Source of the DNA: JBBDWK01 sp040902885
Lineage (GTDB): Bacteria > Acidobacteriota > Terriglobia > Bryobacterales > Bryobacteraceae
Assembly: GCA_040902885.1 (NCBI GenBank)
Contig: JBBDWK010000095.1
Location: 13,507 to 77,506 of the forward strand
DNA: 64,000 nucleotides
Reading direction: 5' to 3'
Part shown: piece by piece, positions 51,350-61,096 of the stretch
Layout: the number at the start of each line of letters is the position of its first letter
Numbering within the stretch: the stretch's first letter is position 1
Notes under the pieces: generated by a model
Told to the model about the DNA's origin: nothing
The model's input: only the letters and a program-made list of their open reading frames with translations
Databases searched by the model: none
Position numbers and translations under genes: made by a program

Positions 51350-54300
51350 ATGCAGCGCGGAAGCTTGTGTTTCCATTCCCTGATCCTACTCCTATCGGTT
51401 CAGCTACTTTATTCTCAGGTTCTGCTTCTTCCCTCCTCGGGACCCGTGTCGGAAGTGGAATTTCAGACATCATCGGGTCCTCAAAAGGCCGTTACCCGGC
51501 CAGTCGTCTTCGGAAAGACGATCTTCGTCATCCTCGACTCTTCCTCCCTGGCATCCCGGCATACAACCACACTCGTAACTGGACTCTCGGCCGTGCTTGC
51601 ACTGAACCGGGGCGGCGTCTCGCAACTCGTTCTCACCGAATCCGAGGCGTCACTTCCTCCAATCGTCGTGTCGTCGCGATCTCAGCTTGTTGCGGCCTTG
51701 CGCAAGCTCTCGACTTCGGCCCGCACAGAATACGCTCCCGTCTCTTTTGAACGGCTCATCAATATTCTCCAAACCCTGACTGCAGCGGACTCGGAATGGA
51801 AGCACACTCTGTTCGTCGGTCCGGAGCCGCCACTTTCGGAGGGATTACACGAGTACGGATACAGCACGCTGACCCGTCTTTTGGCCGAAAGGCGCCTTCG
51901 CTTCTGCCATTGGCAGCTTGATGAGAAAAGCAACTCTTCATGGGCTTCCGCCTTGCGTGCCCTGGGTGGTTCGACAGGGAGCGCAGGCTTGGCGGCTCTC
52001 CTCGACGCCTCCAATTTCATCTGGCATGAAGTTGATGCACCCGTGTTCGCACCCGAAGCAGGCTTCCTTGTCGCGCCGCTTCAGATCCGGGTGTTTGGGG
52101 AAATCCGGCCGATTCCGTGGGTCTGGAAGGCTCCTGGTACTTCCACCCCGAGTCTTGCCGAATACGACGAGTTCCGGGATCTTCGTGCCAGAGTATCCGT
52201 CCGGCTCGCCGCGGAGTCTGCCTCGCGATCGCCTGAAGTTGTGCGCTCGCTAGAGGCCCTGCTCAAGATAAACCCTTCTGACCTGCAAACTCTAAAGCTC
52301 GCCACCGATTCCGCTGCGCGCGCCGGAGACTTCGCTTCGGCCGGCCGCAACGCCGTGCGGGTTCTTGAATTGGAGCCCCTGAACGGCCCATATTGGTCCC
52401 GCCTTGGATTTTATAACTGGCAGTCGGCAAACACTGAGAATGCCGAAGGACCCCTCCTCCGTGGGCGCGAGTTGCTCGCCGACCATCCCCAGTCAGCCGC
52501 CATTCTCGGCGAGATTCAGTCCAGAAGGAGCGATCATCTCGCCGCCTTACCTCATTACGAAGAAGCCGTTGAGCGGGAACCCGCTCGCGCCGACCTGTGG
52601 CTTAAGCTAGCGGATACCCAGAGAAGCTTGAGGCGGGCGGTTGACATGGCCCACTCGCTGGAGGCCGTACTCAACCTTCAGCCGAAGCTGTGGGAACGGC
52701 GCACCCAGGTTATCGATCACTACCTCGGAGTTGGGAATCGTGATGCTGCTTCCCGGCATATTGATCTGGCTGCGCCCCTTCTGCCGGCGGATATCTCCCT
52801 GACAACGCGCTTCGCCTCCTACCAAGAGCAGATTGGGAAATCAATGGACGCCATCGCCCTGTGGTTGCGCGTCGTCGAACTTGATCCCGCGCACGAAGCT
52901 GGGCATTATGCTGTAAGCCGCCTTTATGCCCAGTCGAAGGCTTGGGACAAGGCTCTGGCCGCCTCCGAAGCCGGCATTTCAGCCGCTCCTGTTTCTGCGC
53001 GCTTACACGCTCTCCATGCCGATGCGTTGCTCGCTCTTGACCGCCTCGATGGGGCGCGGCGGTTTCTCTGGAAGGCTGCCGAACGGGTGCCCGATAGCGC
53101 AATCCTCGATCGTGTCGCGGGTCTCGAAGACCGCTACGGCTCGACATCTCCGCGGTACTACAAGTCGCTCGTCGAAGCCTTGCGGGCGAGCGGCGCGTCT
53201 GAAGCCGTCTGGAAGCCTTTATCCGAGCTCGGGGTGCGTGTTTCAATCCGCGACCGTCAACCTGATGCGTGCCGGTGGTTCGCCCGACTCATCGATTCAA
53301 ACCTCTGCGATCCGGTAGCGGCGCCAGAGGAATCGCCCGGGGTTGTCGTCCCGGGCGGAATCCAGGCGCTCCTGTTCATGGCAAGTGGCCCGGCCGGCAG
53401 TTCGCCGGAAGCCTTTCTCGCCGATTACGGCCGTACGCTCATGACGAACCTCAACGTCGCCGAGGAGAAGGTTTCGGGAAGCTACCGTGAGCGCCTGATC
53501 GAGTATTTCGGCCTTCTGGCTGAGCTGAAGGCAAAGGGGCGCCATCAAGGAGAAAAGACGGTTGTCCGTCTCTCGCTAGAAGACAGGAATGCCGCCCGGC
53601 TCACTGAACGCATCCTCACTCTGCTCGGCTGGCGCACCCGCCGCGAATCCGGCAAGCTCGTGGTTGAGCCAGCTACTGAAGGCCGCCGGGCGCGCCGGCA
53701 GGACCTCGCTTCCGCTCTCGGAATCGACGTCATCGCCATGCAGGAGCGCCTCCAGTCCGGCGAAGAGTTCCTAGTGGAGATTGTCGACGAACGTGTCTCG
53801 ATATTTCCGGAAGAGAATGTCTGGCAGCGGCAATTCTATGCCGGCAAGCGTTATCCGGGCGGTTTTGTGGAGGCTATGGCACGCCACGCGCCAATGTCCT
53901 CACTATATTCCGCTCTCTCGAATATGGACCGGGGATCGGCCGCCTCGCTCATCTCTTCAATAGGCATGAAGAGACTCGCCGAAGAATATGGGACACTGCT
54001 CGCTCTCTACTCATCCTGTCTTCAAATCCATTCGAACCGGATTCAGGTTCCCGGCGGCGAGGCGGCCATGCCGATTTGGGCCGCTCTGGCCGGAGCTAAG
54101 ACAGGCGACGCGCCACGGTTCCTGCGCTCCCTCCTCGACAAGGATGACGGGCGGTTAGTTCGCTTCTATTTCCTTCTCTCGCAGCTCGACTTTCCCCGCC
54201 AGCGCTTCTTCACCGTCAGCCAGACCCGCACTTTCCGGTTCTATGAGGCCTTCCGCGACTCCAGCCAGATTGAAGGCAAGCGCACTCGCGACTTCGCGTC

Positions 54301-56326
54301 CACCCCGATCCATGACCTGTTCCGTGAGCTGCCCATCGATCCGGAAGGCCGGCTCCTCTTCCCCGGCGGGCCCAAAGTTTGGATGGTGGCGAAGGGGCAG
54401 ACCCCGTCCTCTGTCGAGAGAACGGAAGGGCGCCTGCGGCGGCTCTCGCGCGTCACCACTCCCGAGCTCGAAGATGAGATCCTTCTCCGCCTGATAAAGA
54501 TCGAGTACATGTCTGGCGGCAAGCGGCTGGGAGCCTGGCAGAACTTTTTAGCCGTAGCGCGGGTTGAGGCGGCACGTTCGCGGCCGGTCGATCAAACCTC
54601 CGCCCTGCTCCTGGCCGAGAACTTCGCTGCCAACGAAGGCCTTTATGCCTACTTTGCTCGCATGTCGGCTCTGGAGGCTGAGCATTACCGGGAAATCTTC
54701 CGGTTAATCAACAAACTGCGCACTCTCGATCCGGTTACCGCCAATACGGCGGCCGGCCGGCTTCACGCTGCTCTGCACTTCCTCGGCGTCACCGAACAGT
54801 CCGGCCTCCTGAAGCCTGGGCAAGGGGCCGAACTCATGCTGGGACTTTGTAAGTCAATGAACGAAGCCGAGACTCCCGGTCAGTACGCCGAAGCTTCGAT
54901 TGATTTTCTGCACGCGTTTCTTGCGATGCTGAAAGCCGACCCGAAGCCGGACTCCCTCCGCGACATCCTTCTGCCCCGCCTTCCGAAGGCCGATATTCCG
55001 GCGGAAACCGGCCATCGCACACTCGACCCCGGCGAAGTGTTTCGCCGGAGGTACGACTCGGTGATCCAGATGCAGAAGGTTCCTTCGCTGGCTGCGCTCC
55101 TGGGCATCCGAGAGGCACTGGCCGCCCTGTCTTTAGGCAAAGACGATCTCCGCCGGAATCTCGCACTGCTCCTGGAATCCTCAAACGGACTCCGCCATCT
55201 CGGGGTTCCGAAGGACGTACGCATGCAGCCCACCGACCGGGAGTTGCTTGAGTCCGACCGGCCGGTCAGGATCGCGGCGCTCCAGCGGCAGTTTCAGCGT
55301 GAGATAGCAAAGAAGAAGGTCAACTCCAAGCGTCTCCAAAAACTCGCGAACGAATACTGGGACGCAATCGCATTCCAGACGACGATTGCCCTCGCCGGGC
55401 AGGTATACGCGGCATACCTGCATCCCGACGACCTTCTGGTCGCGGAGGATCCTTTCTTTCTCCGCAAACACTGGTTCCTCTCAACGGGACGCGGGGAGCG
55501 CGACATCTTTCCGATTGGCACACTTGATGTCTATAGCGGGGAAGCCGGCAGCCGCGCCATTGGCGGCTTTGACGGAATGGCCGCGGTTGCCGGCGGCGGC
55601 GCCGCGACGACCGTACGTAATCTCGACGCATCCGCGACCCATATAGCCTCCGCGCTGTTCGGCGCCGTACGCACAACGGACTGGTCCAGGCTTACGCCGG
55701 AGCGCCTTCGAAGCGCGGCACTGCAAATTCGCGCTGCTCGCGACTGGCTGATCCTCGCAGCTTCTCATCCAGCCCTCTACGATTTAATTGGCGAGTTGAG
55801 CTATGGCCTCATCTCGCTCAACCGGCGCACCACGCTTTTGCAAGCGCTTCTCCATCGCCAGTGGGAAAGGGTCTGGTCCTCACTCAGCCACACCGATCTT
55901 TTTTTTCTTGCCGCCCGCCTCCGGGATCGGAACGCGGCTGCCATTGCCGGTTCGCCTGTCATCTGGGAATGGGAATCCTTTCCTGCCGCTGCGCCATCCG
56001 ATGTGAACCTGCTTGGGCCGGCGCTTCGCCTGTTGCGCCGAAATCCCAGTGTAGCCCTTGTTGAACTCGGTCCATACGAAGACTCCGCGACCCAGTTGTT
56101 CCCAGCCTACATGGCCGAGCGTCTTGCCGAGTTCAAGGTCTACCTTGCTTGCTTGCTCGTCGACCAGGCGTTGCCTGCAGCCGCTCTTCCGGCTGTCGCC
56201 GAAGCGGCTGCCCGTCACGTGTTACAAGACATCCAAATGTCCGGCTACGGCGATTGGCTCGCCGTTTTGGATGCTTATCGAGCATTCGATGCCGCACGGT
56301 TAAACGAGGTGATCGGAGCACTATGA
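51350..56326 (+). CDS. Very large exported TPR protein, unknown function
   Basis: A 1658-residue protein with a signal peptide (SLILLLSVQLLYSQ). An N-terminal domain resembles the opening of the VWFA-related acidobacterial proteins (VVFGKTIFVILDSSSLASRH, TLFVGPEPPLSEGLHEYGYS) but lacks a clear DxSxS site. From about residue 290 to 620 TPR-like repeats dominate (LLKINPSDLQTLKLATD, HYEEAVEREPARADLWLKLA, WLRVVELDPAHEAGHYAVS). The last 1000 residues are mostly helical and unassigned. Its stop overlaps the VWFA gene start (ATGA), which implies coupled expression. About 160 bases upstream hold a CTACAATTTTGC promoter-like stretch. Confidence 0.75.
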   Translation: MQRGSLCFHSLILLLSVQLLYSQVLLLPSSGPVSEVEFQTSSGPQKAVTRPVVFGKTIFVILDSSSLASRHTTTLVTGLSAVLALNRGGVSQLVLTESEASLPPIVVSSRSQLVAALRKLSTSARTEYAPVSFERLINILQTLTAADSEWKHTLFVGPEPPLSEGLHEYGYSTLTRLLAERRLRFCHWQLDEKSNSSWASALRALGGSTGSAGLAALLDASNFIWHEVDAPVFAPEAGFLVAPLQIRVFGEIRPIPWVWKAPGTSTPSLAEYDEFRDLRARVSVRLAAESASRSPEVVRSLEALLKINPSDLQTLKLATDSAARAGDFASAGRNAVRVLELEPLNGPYWSRLGFYNWQSANTENAEGPLLRGRELLADHPQSAAILGEIQSRRSDHLAALPHYEEAVEREPARADLWLKLADTQRSLRRAVDMAHSLEAVLNLQPKLWERRTQVIDHYLGVGNRDAASRHIDLAAPLLPADISLTTRFASYQEQIGKSMDAIALWLRVVELDPAHEAGHYAVSRLYAQSKAWDKALAASEAGISAAPVSARLHALHADALLALDRLDGARRFLWKAAERVPDSAILDRVAGLEDRYGSTSPRYYKSLVEALRASGASEAVWKPLSELGVRVSIRDRQPDACRWFARLIDSNLCDPVAAPEESPGVVVPGGIQALLFMASGPAGSSPEAFLADYGRTLMTNLNVAEEKVSGSYRERLIEYFGLLAELKAKGRHQGEKTVVRLSLEDRNAARLTERILTLLGWRTRRESGKLVVEPATEGRRARRQDLASALGIDVIAMQERLQSGEEFLVEIVDERVSIFPEENVWQRQFYAGKRYPGGFVEAMARHAPMSSLYSALSNMDRGSAASLISSIGMKRLAEEYGTLLALYSSCLQIHSNRIQVPGGEAAMPIWAALAGAKTGDAPRFLRSLLDKDDGRLVRFYFLLSQLDFPRQRFFTVSQTRTFRFYEAFRDSSQIEGKRTRDFASTPIHDLFRELPIDPEGRLLFPGGPKVWMVAKGQTPSSVERTEGRLRRLSRVTTPELEDEILLRLIKIEYMSGGKRLGAWQNFLAVARVEAARSRPVDQTSALLLAENFAANEGLYAYFARMSALEAEHYREIFRLINKLRTLDPVTANTAAGRLHAALHFLGVTEQSGLLKPGQGAELMLGLCKSMNEAETPGQYAEASIDFLHAFLAMLKADPKPDSLRDILLPRLPKADIPAETGHRTLDPGEVFRRRYDSVIQMQKVPSLAALLGIREALAALSLGKDDLRRNLALLLESSNGLRHLGVPKDVRMQPTDRELLESDRPVRIAALQRQFQREIAKKKVNSKRLQKLANEYWDAIAFQTTIALAGQVYAAYLHPDDLLVAEDPFFLRKHWFLSTGRGERDIFPIGTLDVYSGEAGSRAIGGFDGMAAVAGGGAATTVRNLDASATHIASALFGAVRTTDWSRLTPERLRSAALQIRAARDWLILAASHPALYDLIGELSYGLISLNRRTTLLQALLHRQWERVWSSLSHTDLFFLAARLRDRNAAAIAGSPVIWEWESFPAAAPSDVNLLGPALRLLRRNPSVALVELGPYEDSATQLFPAYMAERLAEFKVYLACLLVDQALPAAALPAVAEAAARHVLQDIQMSGYGDWLAVLDAYRAFDAARLNEVIGAL

Positions 56327-57213
56327 CGCGAATGGCCCTTTGTCTGTTCATCGCTTCAACGCTGGCCGTCGCGCAGCGGAAGGAGCCGCTTCAAGACGAG
56401 CCGTCATCCGTCTTCCGCGTCGAGACGCGACTCGTCGAGGTCTACGCGAGCGTTCTGGATCGTCGCGGAAACCCCGTTCCGAACCTGGCCCGAGATCGTT
56501 TTCAAATCTTCGACGGCGGCCGGATTCAGCCGCTCCATGTGTTTGAAGGCGCGGAGGAAAGACTTTCCTGCGCACTCTTACTCGACCTTAGTGGAAGCAT
56601 GAATCAGTTCCTCCCGGTTCTTAAAAATTCGGTGTTGAAGTTTGTCGATCAATTCCGCTCCGGGGAAGAGTTGGCCGTTTATGCTTTCGGCACATCGTTC
56701 CAGTTGGTTCAGCCGTTCACTGCCGACAAGAAGCTGGTCAAGCAGGCTGTCCTCCGTACGCGCGCCCAAGGCACTACCGCTCTGTTCGACGCGGTTGCCA
56801 AAGTTTCCCGCGATCTGGAAGCCCGAAAAGGGAAGAAGGCGCTGGTTCTGTTCACCGACGGCAACGACAACGCCAGTACCTTGACATCGGAGGGAGCGTC
56901 GCGCCGGGCTTTCAGTTCCGGGATTCCCGTTTACGCGATTGCCCAAGGCGATGCCCTCAAAAGTAAGAGTTTGATCAGAACGCAGGAGGCGGTGGCCGCT
57001 GACACCGGCGGGCTCGCCTTTCAACTAAAAAACCCTAAGCAGATCGCACGGGTGTTTGCCGAGATCAGCCGGAATCTTCGGCACACCTATCTGCTTGCCT
57101 GGAAGCCACCCCAAGACGCCGGGCCTGCGTGGCGCGCTATCCGGATCGTGGTAGCGGGCCTCGAAGGCGTACGAATTCGAGCCCGCCGAGGCTACTTTGC
57201 GAGTAACCTTTGA
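56323..57213 (+). CDS. Exported VWFA-related acidobacterial protein
   Basis: A 296-residue protein with a short signal peptide (MALCLFIASTLAVAQ after the first residues). The beta-sandwich segment FRVETRLVEVYASVLDRRGN precedes a von Willebrand A domain with MIDAS motif LLLDLSGSMNQF (about residues 86-97), an ELAVYAFGT strand and LFTDGNDNAS. A C-terminal segment HTYLLAWKPPQD completes the family pattern. Start ATG 56323 overlaps the upstream stop. It likely binds a divalent metal and a protein partner outside the membrane. Confidence 0.9.
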   Translation: MTRMALCLFIASTLAVAQRKEPLQDEPSSVFRVETRLVEVYASVLDRRGNPVPNLARDRFQIFDGGRIQPLHVFEGAEERLSCALLLDLSGSMNQFLPVLKNSVLKFVDQFRSGEELAVYAFGTSFQLVQPFTADKKLVKQAVLRTRAQGTTALFDAVAKVSRDLEARKGKKALVLFTDGNDNASTLTSEGASRRAFSSGIPVYAIAQGDALKSKSLIRTQEAVAADTGGLAFQLKNPKQIARVFAEISRNLRHTYLLAWKPPQDAGPAWRAIRIVVAGLEGVRIRARRGYFASNL

Positions 57214-57268
57214 TCGGCACGTTCACCAACGAAGAACCGGAACCAGCCGTTGATCGGTGAAAACCTCG

Positions 57269-58537
57269 TCACGCTGCCTGGCGCTGGCCGCCGGCTTCCG
57301 TCGTCTCCTCGGGAATCAACTCCTGCGTGGGATCGATTTTGAGCCACAGCACCGCGCTGATGGTCAGCATTACCGCCATCGGAATGAGCGGGAAGTTGTA
57401 GCTTCCGGTAGCCGTGACAAAGTAACCGAACAGCACGGAGGAGATGAAGGAACCGACCTGCCCGGCGGAATTCATGGCGCCCGTCACCGATCCGGCATAC
57501 TTTTTCCCGATGTCCAGACAGACCGCCCAGGCGGTGGGCAGCATGAAATCGCTCCCAGCGTAACTGAGCGCCAGGAAGACCAGCGCGACGTACTTGTCCT
57601 CCACCAGGACTGTGGCGACAGTGAACAGCGCGGCGGCGCCGAGGCCGGCGATTCCCACTGAGCGGCGGCCCCACTTCAGGCCCAGGCGGCGCACCATGGC
57701 GTCGCTCGTGTAGCCGCCGGCTCCGTTGGCCAGAGCGCCCAGAATGAACGGGAACGTCGAAAGCAGCAGATCGGCCTCGCTGAAGCCGCGGCCCCTCACC
57801 AGATAGGTGTGCAGCCATGAGAGAAAGAAGAAGGCCCCATAGCAGTACGTGAAGTACATGAACATGACGGCCCAGAGGTTTCGGCTCGCGAGAGCTTTGC
57901 CCCACGGCAGCCCATGGTGCGCGGTCTTGGGCGTTACGCCGATCTCCGCCATCTCCGCCTTCGTAATTCCCGGCATGTCGGAAGGATGATCCTTGTACCA
58001 GCGATACCAGTAAAAAGCCCACACAATTCCGAGGATGCCGAACACGTAAAACGAGGCGCGCCAGCCATACGCGGCCTGTATCGGCACCACAAGAAACGGC
58101 GAGATCGCGCCGCCGATGCGGCTCGCCATCCAAACCAGTCCGTGGGCGCGGGCGCGCTCCACGGCTGGAAACCAGCGCGCGATGCTGGCCGAGGTATTGG
58201 GATAGGCCCCGGCCTCGCCCGCGCCGAACATGAACCGGATGGGGAGCAGAACCAGGTAGTTCCACGCCACTCCTGTCAGCGAAGTGAAGACGCTCCACCA
58301 GACCACGATGCGCGTCAGAACTTTGCGCGGTCCGATGCGATCCCCCATGGCGCCGGTGGGAATCTCGAAAAGCGCGTACGAAATGGCGAAGACCCCCACC
58401 ACCCAGCCCCACTGCTCCGGCGAGATGCCCAGGTCCGCCTGCATGCGCGGCCCTGCAACCGAAATGCACACCCGATCGAGATACGTAATGATCGAGAGAA
58501 GGAAAAGCATGGACAGCACCCGGTTGCGATATTTCAT
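57269..58537 (-). CDS. MFS transporter, ACS (hexuronate/phthalate-like) type
   Basis: A 422-residue transporter with twelve membrane helices. The first signature is YLDRVCISVAGPRMQADLGI, then ALFEIPTGAMGDRIGPRKVL (GDRIGPRK). GAGEAGAYPNTSASIARWFP is typical of the anion:cation symporter group that includes hexuronate and galactonate carriers. Start ATG 58537 is chosen over 16 codons upstream because AAGGC precedes it and TATAAT lies ten bases before. It is convergent with the VWFA gene. Confidence 0.9.
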   Translation of the reverse strand: MKYRNRVLSMLFLLSIITYLDRVCISVAGPRMQADLGISPEQWGWVVGVFAISYALFEIPTGAMGDRIGPRKVLTRIVVWWSVFTSLTGVAWNYLVLLPIRFMFGAGEAGAYPNTSASIARWFPAVERARAHGLVWMASRIGGAISPFLVVPIQAAYGWRASFYVFGILGIVWAFYWYRWYKDHPSDMPGITKAEMAEIGVTPKTAHHGLPWGKALASRNLWAVMFMYFTYCYGAFFFLSWLHTYLVRGRGFSEADLLLSTFPFILGALANGAGGYTSDAMVRRLGLKWGRRSVGIAGLGAAALFTVATVLVEDKYVALVFLALSYAGSDFMLPTAWAVCLDIGKKYAGSVTGAMNSAGQVGSFISSVLFGYFVTATGSYNFPLIPMAVMLTISAVLWLKIDPTQELIPEETTEAGGQRQAA

Positions 58538-58547
58538 AAGCCTTGCA

Positions 58548-58553
58548 TTATAG
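58548..58553 (-). promoter_or_regulatory. -10 TATAAT for the MFS gene
   Basis: On the minus strand TATAAT lies ten bases before ATG 58537. A short AAGGC lies between, so the leader is only a few bases. Confidence 0.55.
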
Positions 58554-58662
58554 CGGTTCGCGGCGGAAAGCCGCCGGGCGAGCAAAGTCGCTCGAGTTCT
58601 CGCCAGCTGTCCGACCCCGATTCAACGCTCCTGGCATGGCATCATAGGAGAAGGACAGGCCG

Positions 58663-60183
58663 ATGAGTGCCGATGTGCCACTCAAACGAGACCAGCGCGG
58701 CAGCCGACGTCCCGCGCGCGCACTTGCCGAACAAGCGTTCTCCCGGGCAGCCGGCGCGCCGCTGATTGACGGCAATTACGTCCGGCTACTGAAAGACGCA
58801 CGGGAAAATTATCCGGCATGGCTGGATGCGATTCGTGCCGCGGAACACCACATTCACTTCGAGAGTTACATCATTCATGAAGACGATGCGGGACGCGAGT
58901 TCGCCGACGCTTTCATCGCGAAAGCTGGACAAGGCGTGCGTGTGCGAGTTGTATATGACTGGATGGGTGGCTTCGGCAGAACGTCGCGACGCTTCTGGAA
59001 TCGTTTGCGCGCCGCCGGCATCGAGGTGCGCTGTTACAATCCGCCGCGTCTGGATAGTCCGTTTGGCTGGCTCTCGCGGGATCATCGCAAGATGCTCGCG
59101 GTTGACGGGCAGATCGGGTTCATCACAGGCCTCTGCGTCGGAGTGGCCTGGGTCGGCGATCCGGCCAAGAACGTCCAGCCATGGCGTGACACCGGCGTGG
59201 AAGTGCGAGGGAAAGCCGTCACCGAGATCGAGCAGGCATTCGCGCAAGTTTGGGCGGCCATTGGCGGGCCGATTCCTGAACGGGAATTGACCGGTGGAGA
59301 CGAGGGGATTCCCGCTGGCGACACCAGCGTGCGCGTGATCGCGACCGTGCCCATGACGGCTGGCCTGAGTCGCGTAGACGAACTCGTCGCCGCACTTGCG
59401 CGAAAGAGGTTGTGGTTGACGGACGCCTACTACGCAGGGAAAGCCTCCTTTGTGCAAGCTCTGAAAGCGGCGGCAATGGATGGGGTGGACGTGCGGTTGC
59501 TCGTTCCGAACGGGACGGACATTCATATACTCAGACCCTTGTCGAGAGCGGGTTACCGGCCGCTCTTGGAAGCCGGTGTGCGCATCTTTGAATGGAACGG
59601 CCCGATGCTGCACGCCAAGACTGCCGTCGCGGACGGGCATTGGGCGCGGGTGGGATCGTCGAACCTCAATATGGCGAGTTGGTTCGGCAACTGGGAGCTG
59701 GACCTGGTGGTCGAAGACGAACCTTTCGCGGGAGAGATGGAAGAAATGTACCTTCAGGATTTGACGAACGCGACGGAAATCGTCTTGGACATAAGAAACA
59801 AGGTATCTGCGCCAGGCGCGCCGCTTCGTCGGCGCGCCGTTCGGACGAGCGGCGGAGGGAGCGCCGGCCGCGCGGCAGCGGGAGCCATTCGCATCGGTAG
59901 TGCTGTCGGAGCCGCGTTCACCAACCGCAGGGCATTGGCGCCGGTCGAAGCACGGATACTGGCAACGGCCGGAGCGCTGCTATTGGGATTGGCAATTCTC
60001 TTTGTGTTTTTCCCGTCCGTGTTGGTCTACCCGGCGATCGTTTTGTCTTTGTGGATGGGTGTCGCGCTTCTTTACAGAGCTTACAAACTGCACCGGAAGC
60101 ACAAGCAAGATGCAGCCGGAATTGAAAATTCCGCCACGCCGGATCACACCGCGAATCAACACGAAGAGATTGAATCCAAATGA
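58663..60183 (+). CDS. Phospholipase D-like/cardiolipin synthase
   Basis: A 506-residue enzyme with two HxKxxxxD motifs: RDHRKMLAVDG (about residues 142-152) and MLHAKTAVADG (about 312-322). GSSNLN follows the second. It should transfer phosphatidyl groups, for example to form cardiolipin. Unlike E. coli ClsA the membrane segments are at the C-terminus (ILATAGALLLGLAILFVFF and VYPAIVLSLWMGVALLYRAY, about 430-475) and no N-terminal helices are present. AGGAG precedes ATG 58663 by about 13 bases. The nuclease-like gene follows 46 bases later. Confidence 0.88.
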   Translation: MSADVPLKRDQRGSRRPARALAEQAFSRAAGAPLIDGNYVRLLKDARENYPAWLDAIRAAEHHIHFESYIIHEDDAGREFADAFIAKAGQGVRVRVVYDWMGGFGRTSRRFWNRLRAAGIEVRCYNPPRLDSPFGWLSRDHRKMLAVDGQIGFITGLCVGVAWVGDPAKNVQPWRDTGVEVRGKAVTEIEQAFAQVWAAIGGPIPERELTGGDEGIPAGDTSVRVIATVPMTAGLSRVDELVAALARKRLWLTDAYYAGKASFVQALKAAAMDGVDVRLLVPNGTDIHILRPLSRAGYRPLLEAGVRIFEWNGPMLHAKTAVADGHWARVGSSNLNMASWFGNWELDLVVEDEPFAGEMEEMYLQDLTNATEIVLDIRNKVSAPGAPLRRRAVRTSGGGSAGRAAAGAIRIGSAVGAAFTNRRALAPVEARILATAGALLLGLAILFVFFPSVLVYPAIVLSLWMGVALLYRAYKLHRKHKQDAAGIENSATPDHTANQHEEIESK

Positions 60184-60229
60184 CATTAACCGCGGTGGTC
60201 GCGGCCGGAGAGCCCGGCGCGGCGCCACT

Positions 60230-61096
60230 ATGATGCAACCTTGCTCGATGCAGGCGCGTCTCAGACTTTTGGTGCGTCAAATATCGATCGGAGTCTTCGC
60301 CATGCTGCCGGTAGCCGGGTTCGTCGCTTCCTCCAACCGAATTTCCTCCAACCCCGCCCAGGCCGCCTCCGATCGAACATTTTCGACGGTCTCGCTGAAC
60401 ATGGCGAAAGAGACCGACCCCGATAAGGTTGTCGATGCGATTCGGGACGCGCCGCGATTGCGTGATGCGGACGTCTATCTGTTCCAGGAAGTCTTCCACG
60501 AAGCGGGGAAGCCAAGCGTGGCCGACGAAGCCGCGCACAAGCTAGGATACTCGGCCTTATTCGCGGCCGCCGCGCCTGGCGTCTATGACCAGGGGCTCGC
60601 CATTGTCAGCCGCTATCCGGTCGTGAACGTCCAGATCAAGCGCCTCAAGACGTGCGATCTTCGCTTCCGTTCCCGGAACCGCTTTGCTATATCCGCCACC
60701 GTGCAAACCCCTTGGGGCGGCGTGCGCATCTGGAATGTGCATCTCGACACCCGCATCAACTCGCAAGAACGTCTCGACCAACTGCAACCGGTCATTGACG
60801 ATGCTGCCCGCCACGCCGGCCCGCGAATGATCGGCGGCGATTTCAACACCAATGACTTGTACTGGTTCGGGAACGTGCTGCCGGTGCCCTTCGGTCCGGC
60901 GCATGGCACTGCGATCCGCAGCGCGATGAAGCAGTATGATTTTGAAACTCCATTCCCCAGCGGTCTGGACACTTTCCCGCCTTTTCGTCGCCACCTGGAC
61001 TGGATTTTTTTGAGCGAAGTGGAATCTTTGGCGGCCAGCGTGGAGCCGGCCCCGTTCTCCGATCACCACGCGATCTGGGTCCACGTCCGGCTATAG
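60230..61096 (+). CDS. Exported endonuclease/exonuclease/phosphatase-family protein
   Basis: A 288-residue protein. The signal segment is LVRQISIGVFAMLPVAGFVA. The EEP catalytic pattern is complete: FSTVSLNMAK, DVYLFQEVFHEAG (Glu), IWNVHLDTR, IGGDFNTNDLYW (Asp-x-Asn) and the closing FSDHHAIWVHV (Asp-His). Members cut DNA, phosphodiesters or phospholipid head groups; with the phospholipase D-like gene upstream a lipid-related role is possible. Start is at the double ATG 60230/60233; the longer frame upstream overlaps the phospholipase gene. Confidence 0.88.
   Translation: MMQPCSMQARLRLLVRQISIGVFAMLPVAGFVASSNRISSNPAQAASDRTFSTVSLNMAKETDPDKVVDAIRDAPRLRDADVYLFQEVFHEAGKPSVADEAAHKLGYSALFAAAAPGVYDQGLAIVSRYPVVNVQIKRLKTCDLRFRSRNRFAISATVQTPWGGVRIWNVHLDTRINSQERLDQLQPVIDDAARHAGPRMIGGDFNTNDLYWFGNVLPVPFGPAHGTAIRSAMKQYDFETPFPSGLDTFPPFRRHLDWIFLSEVESLAASVEPAPFSDHHAIWVHVRL

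Noticed and set aside
57192..58469. 425-codon minus-strand frame in the MFS region
   Set aside because: An alternative frame of the same strand; the frame 57269-58537 gives a proper twelve-helix transporter.
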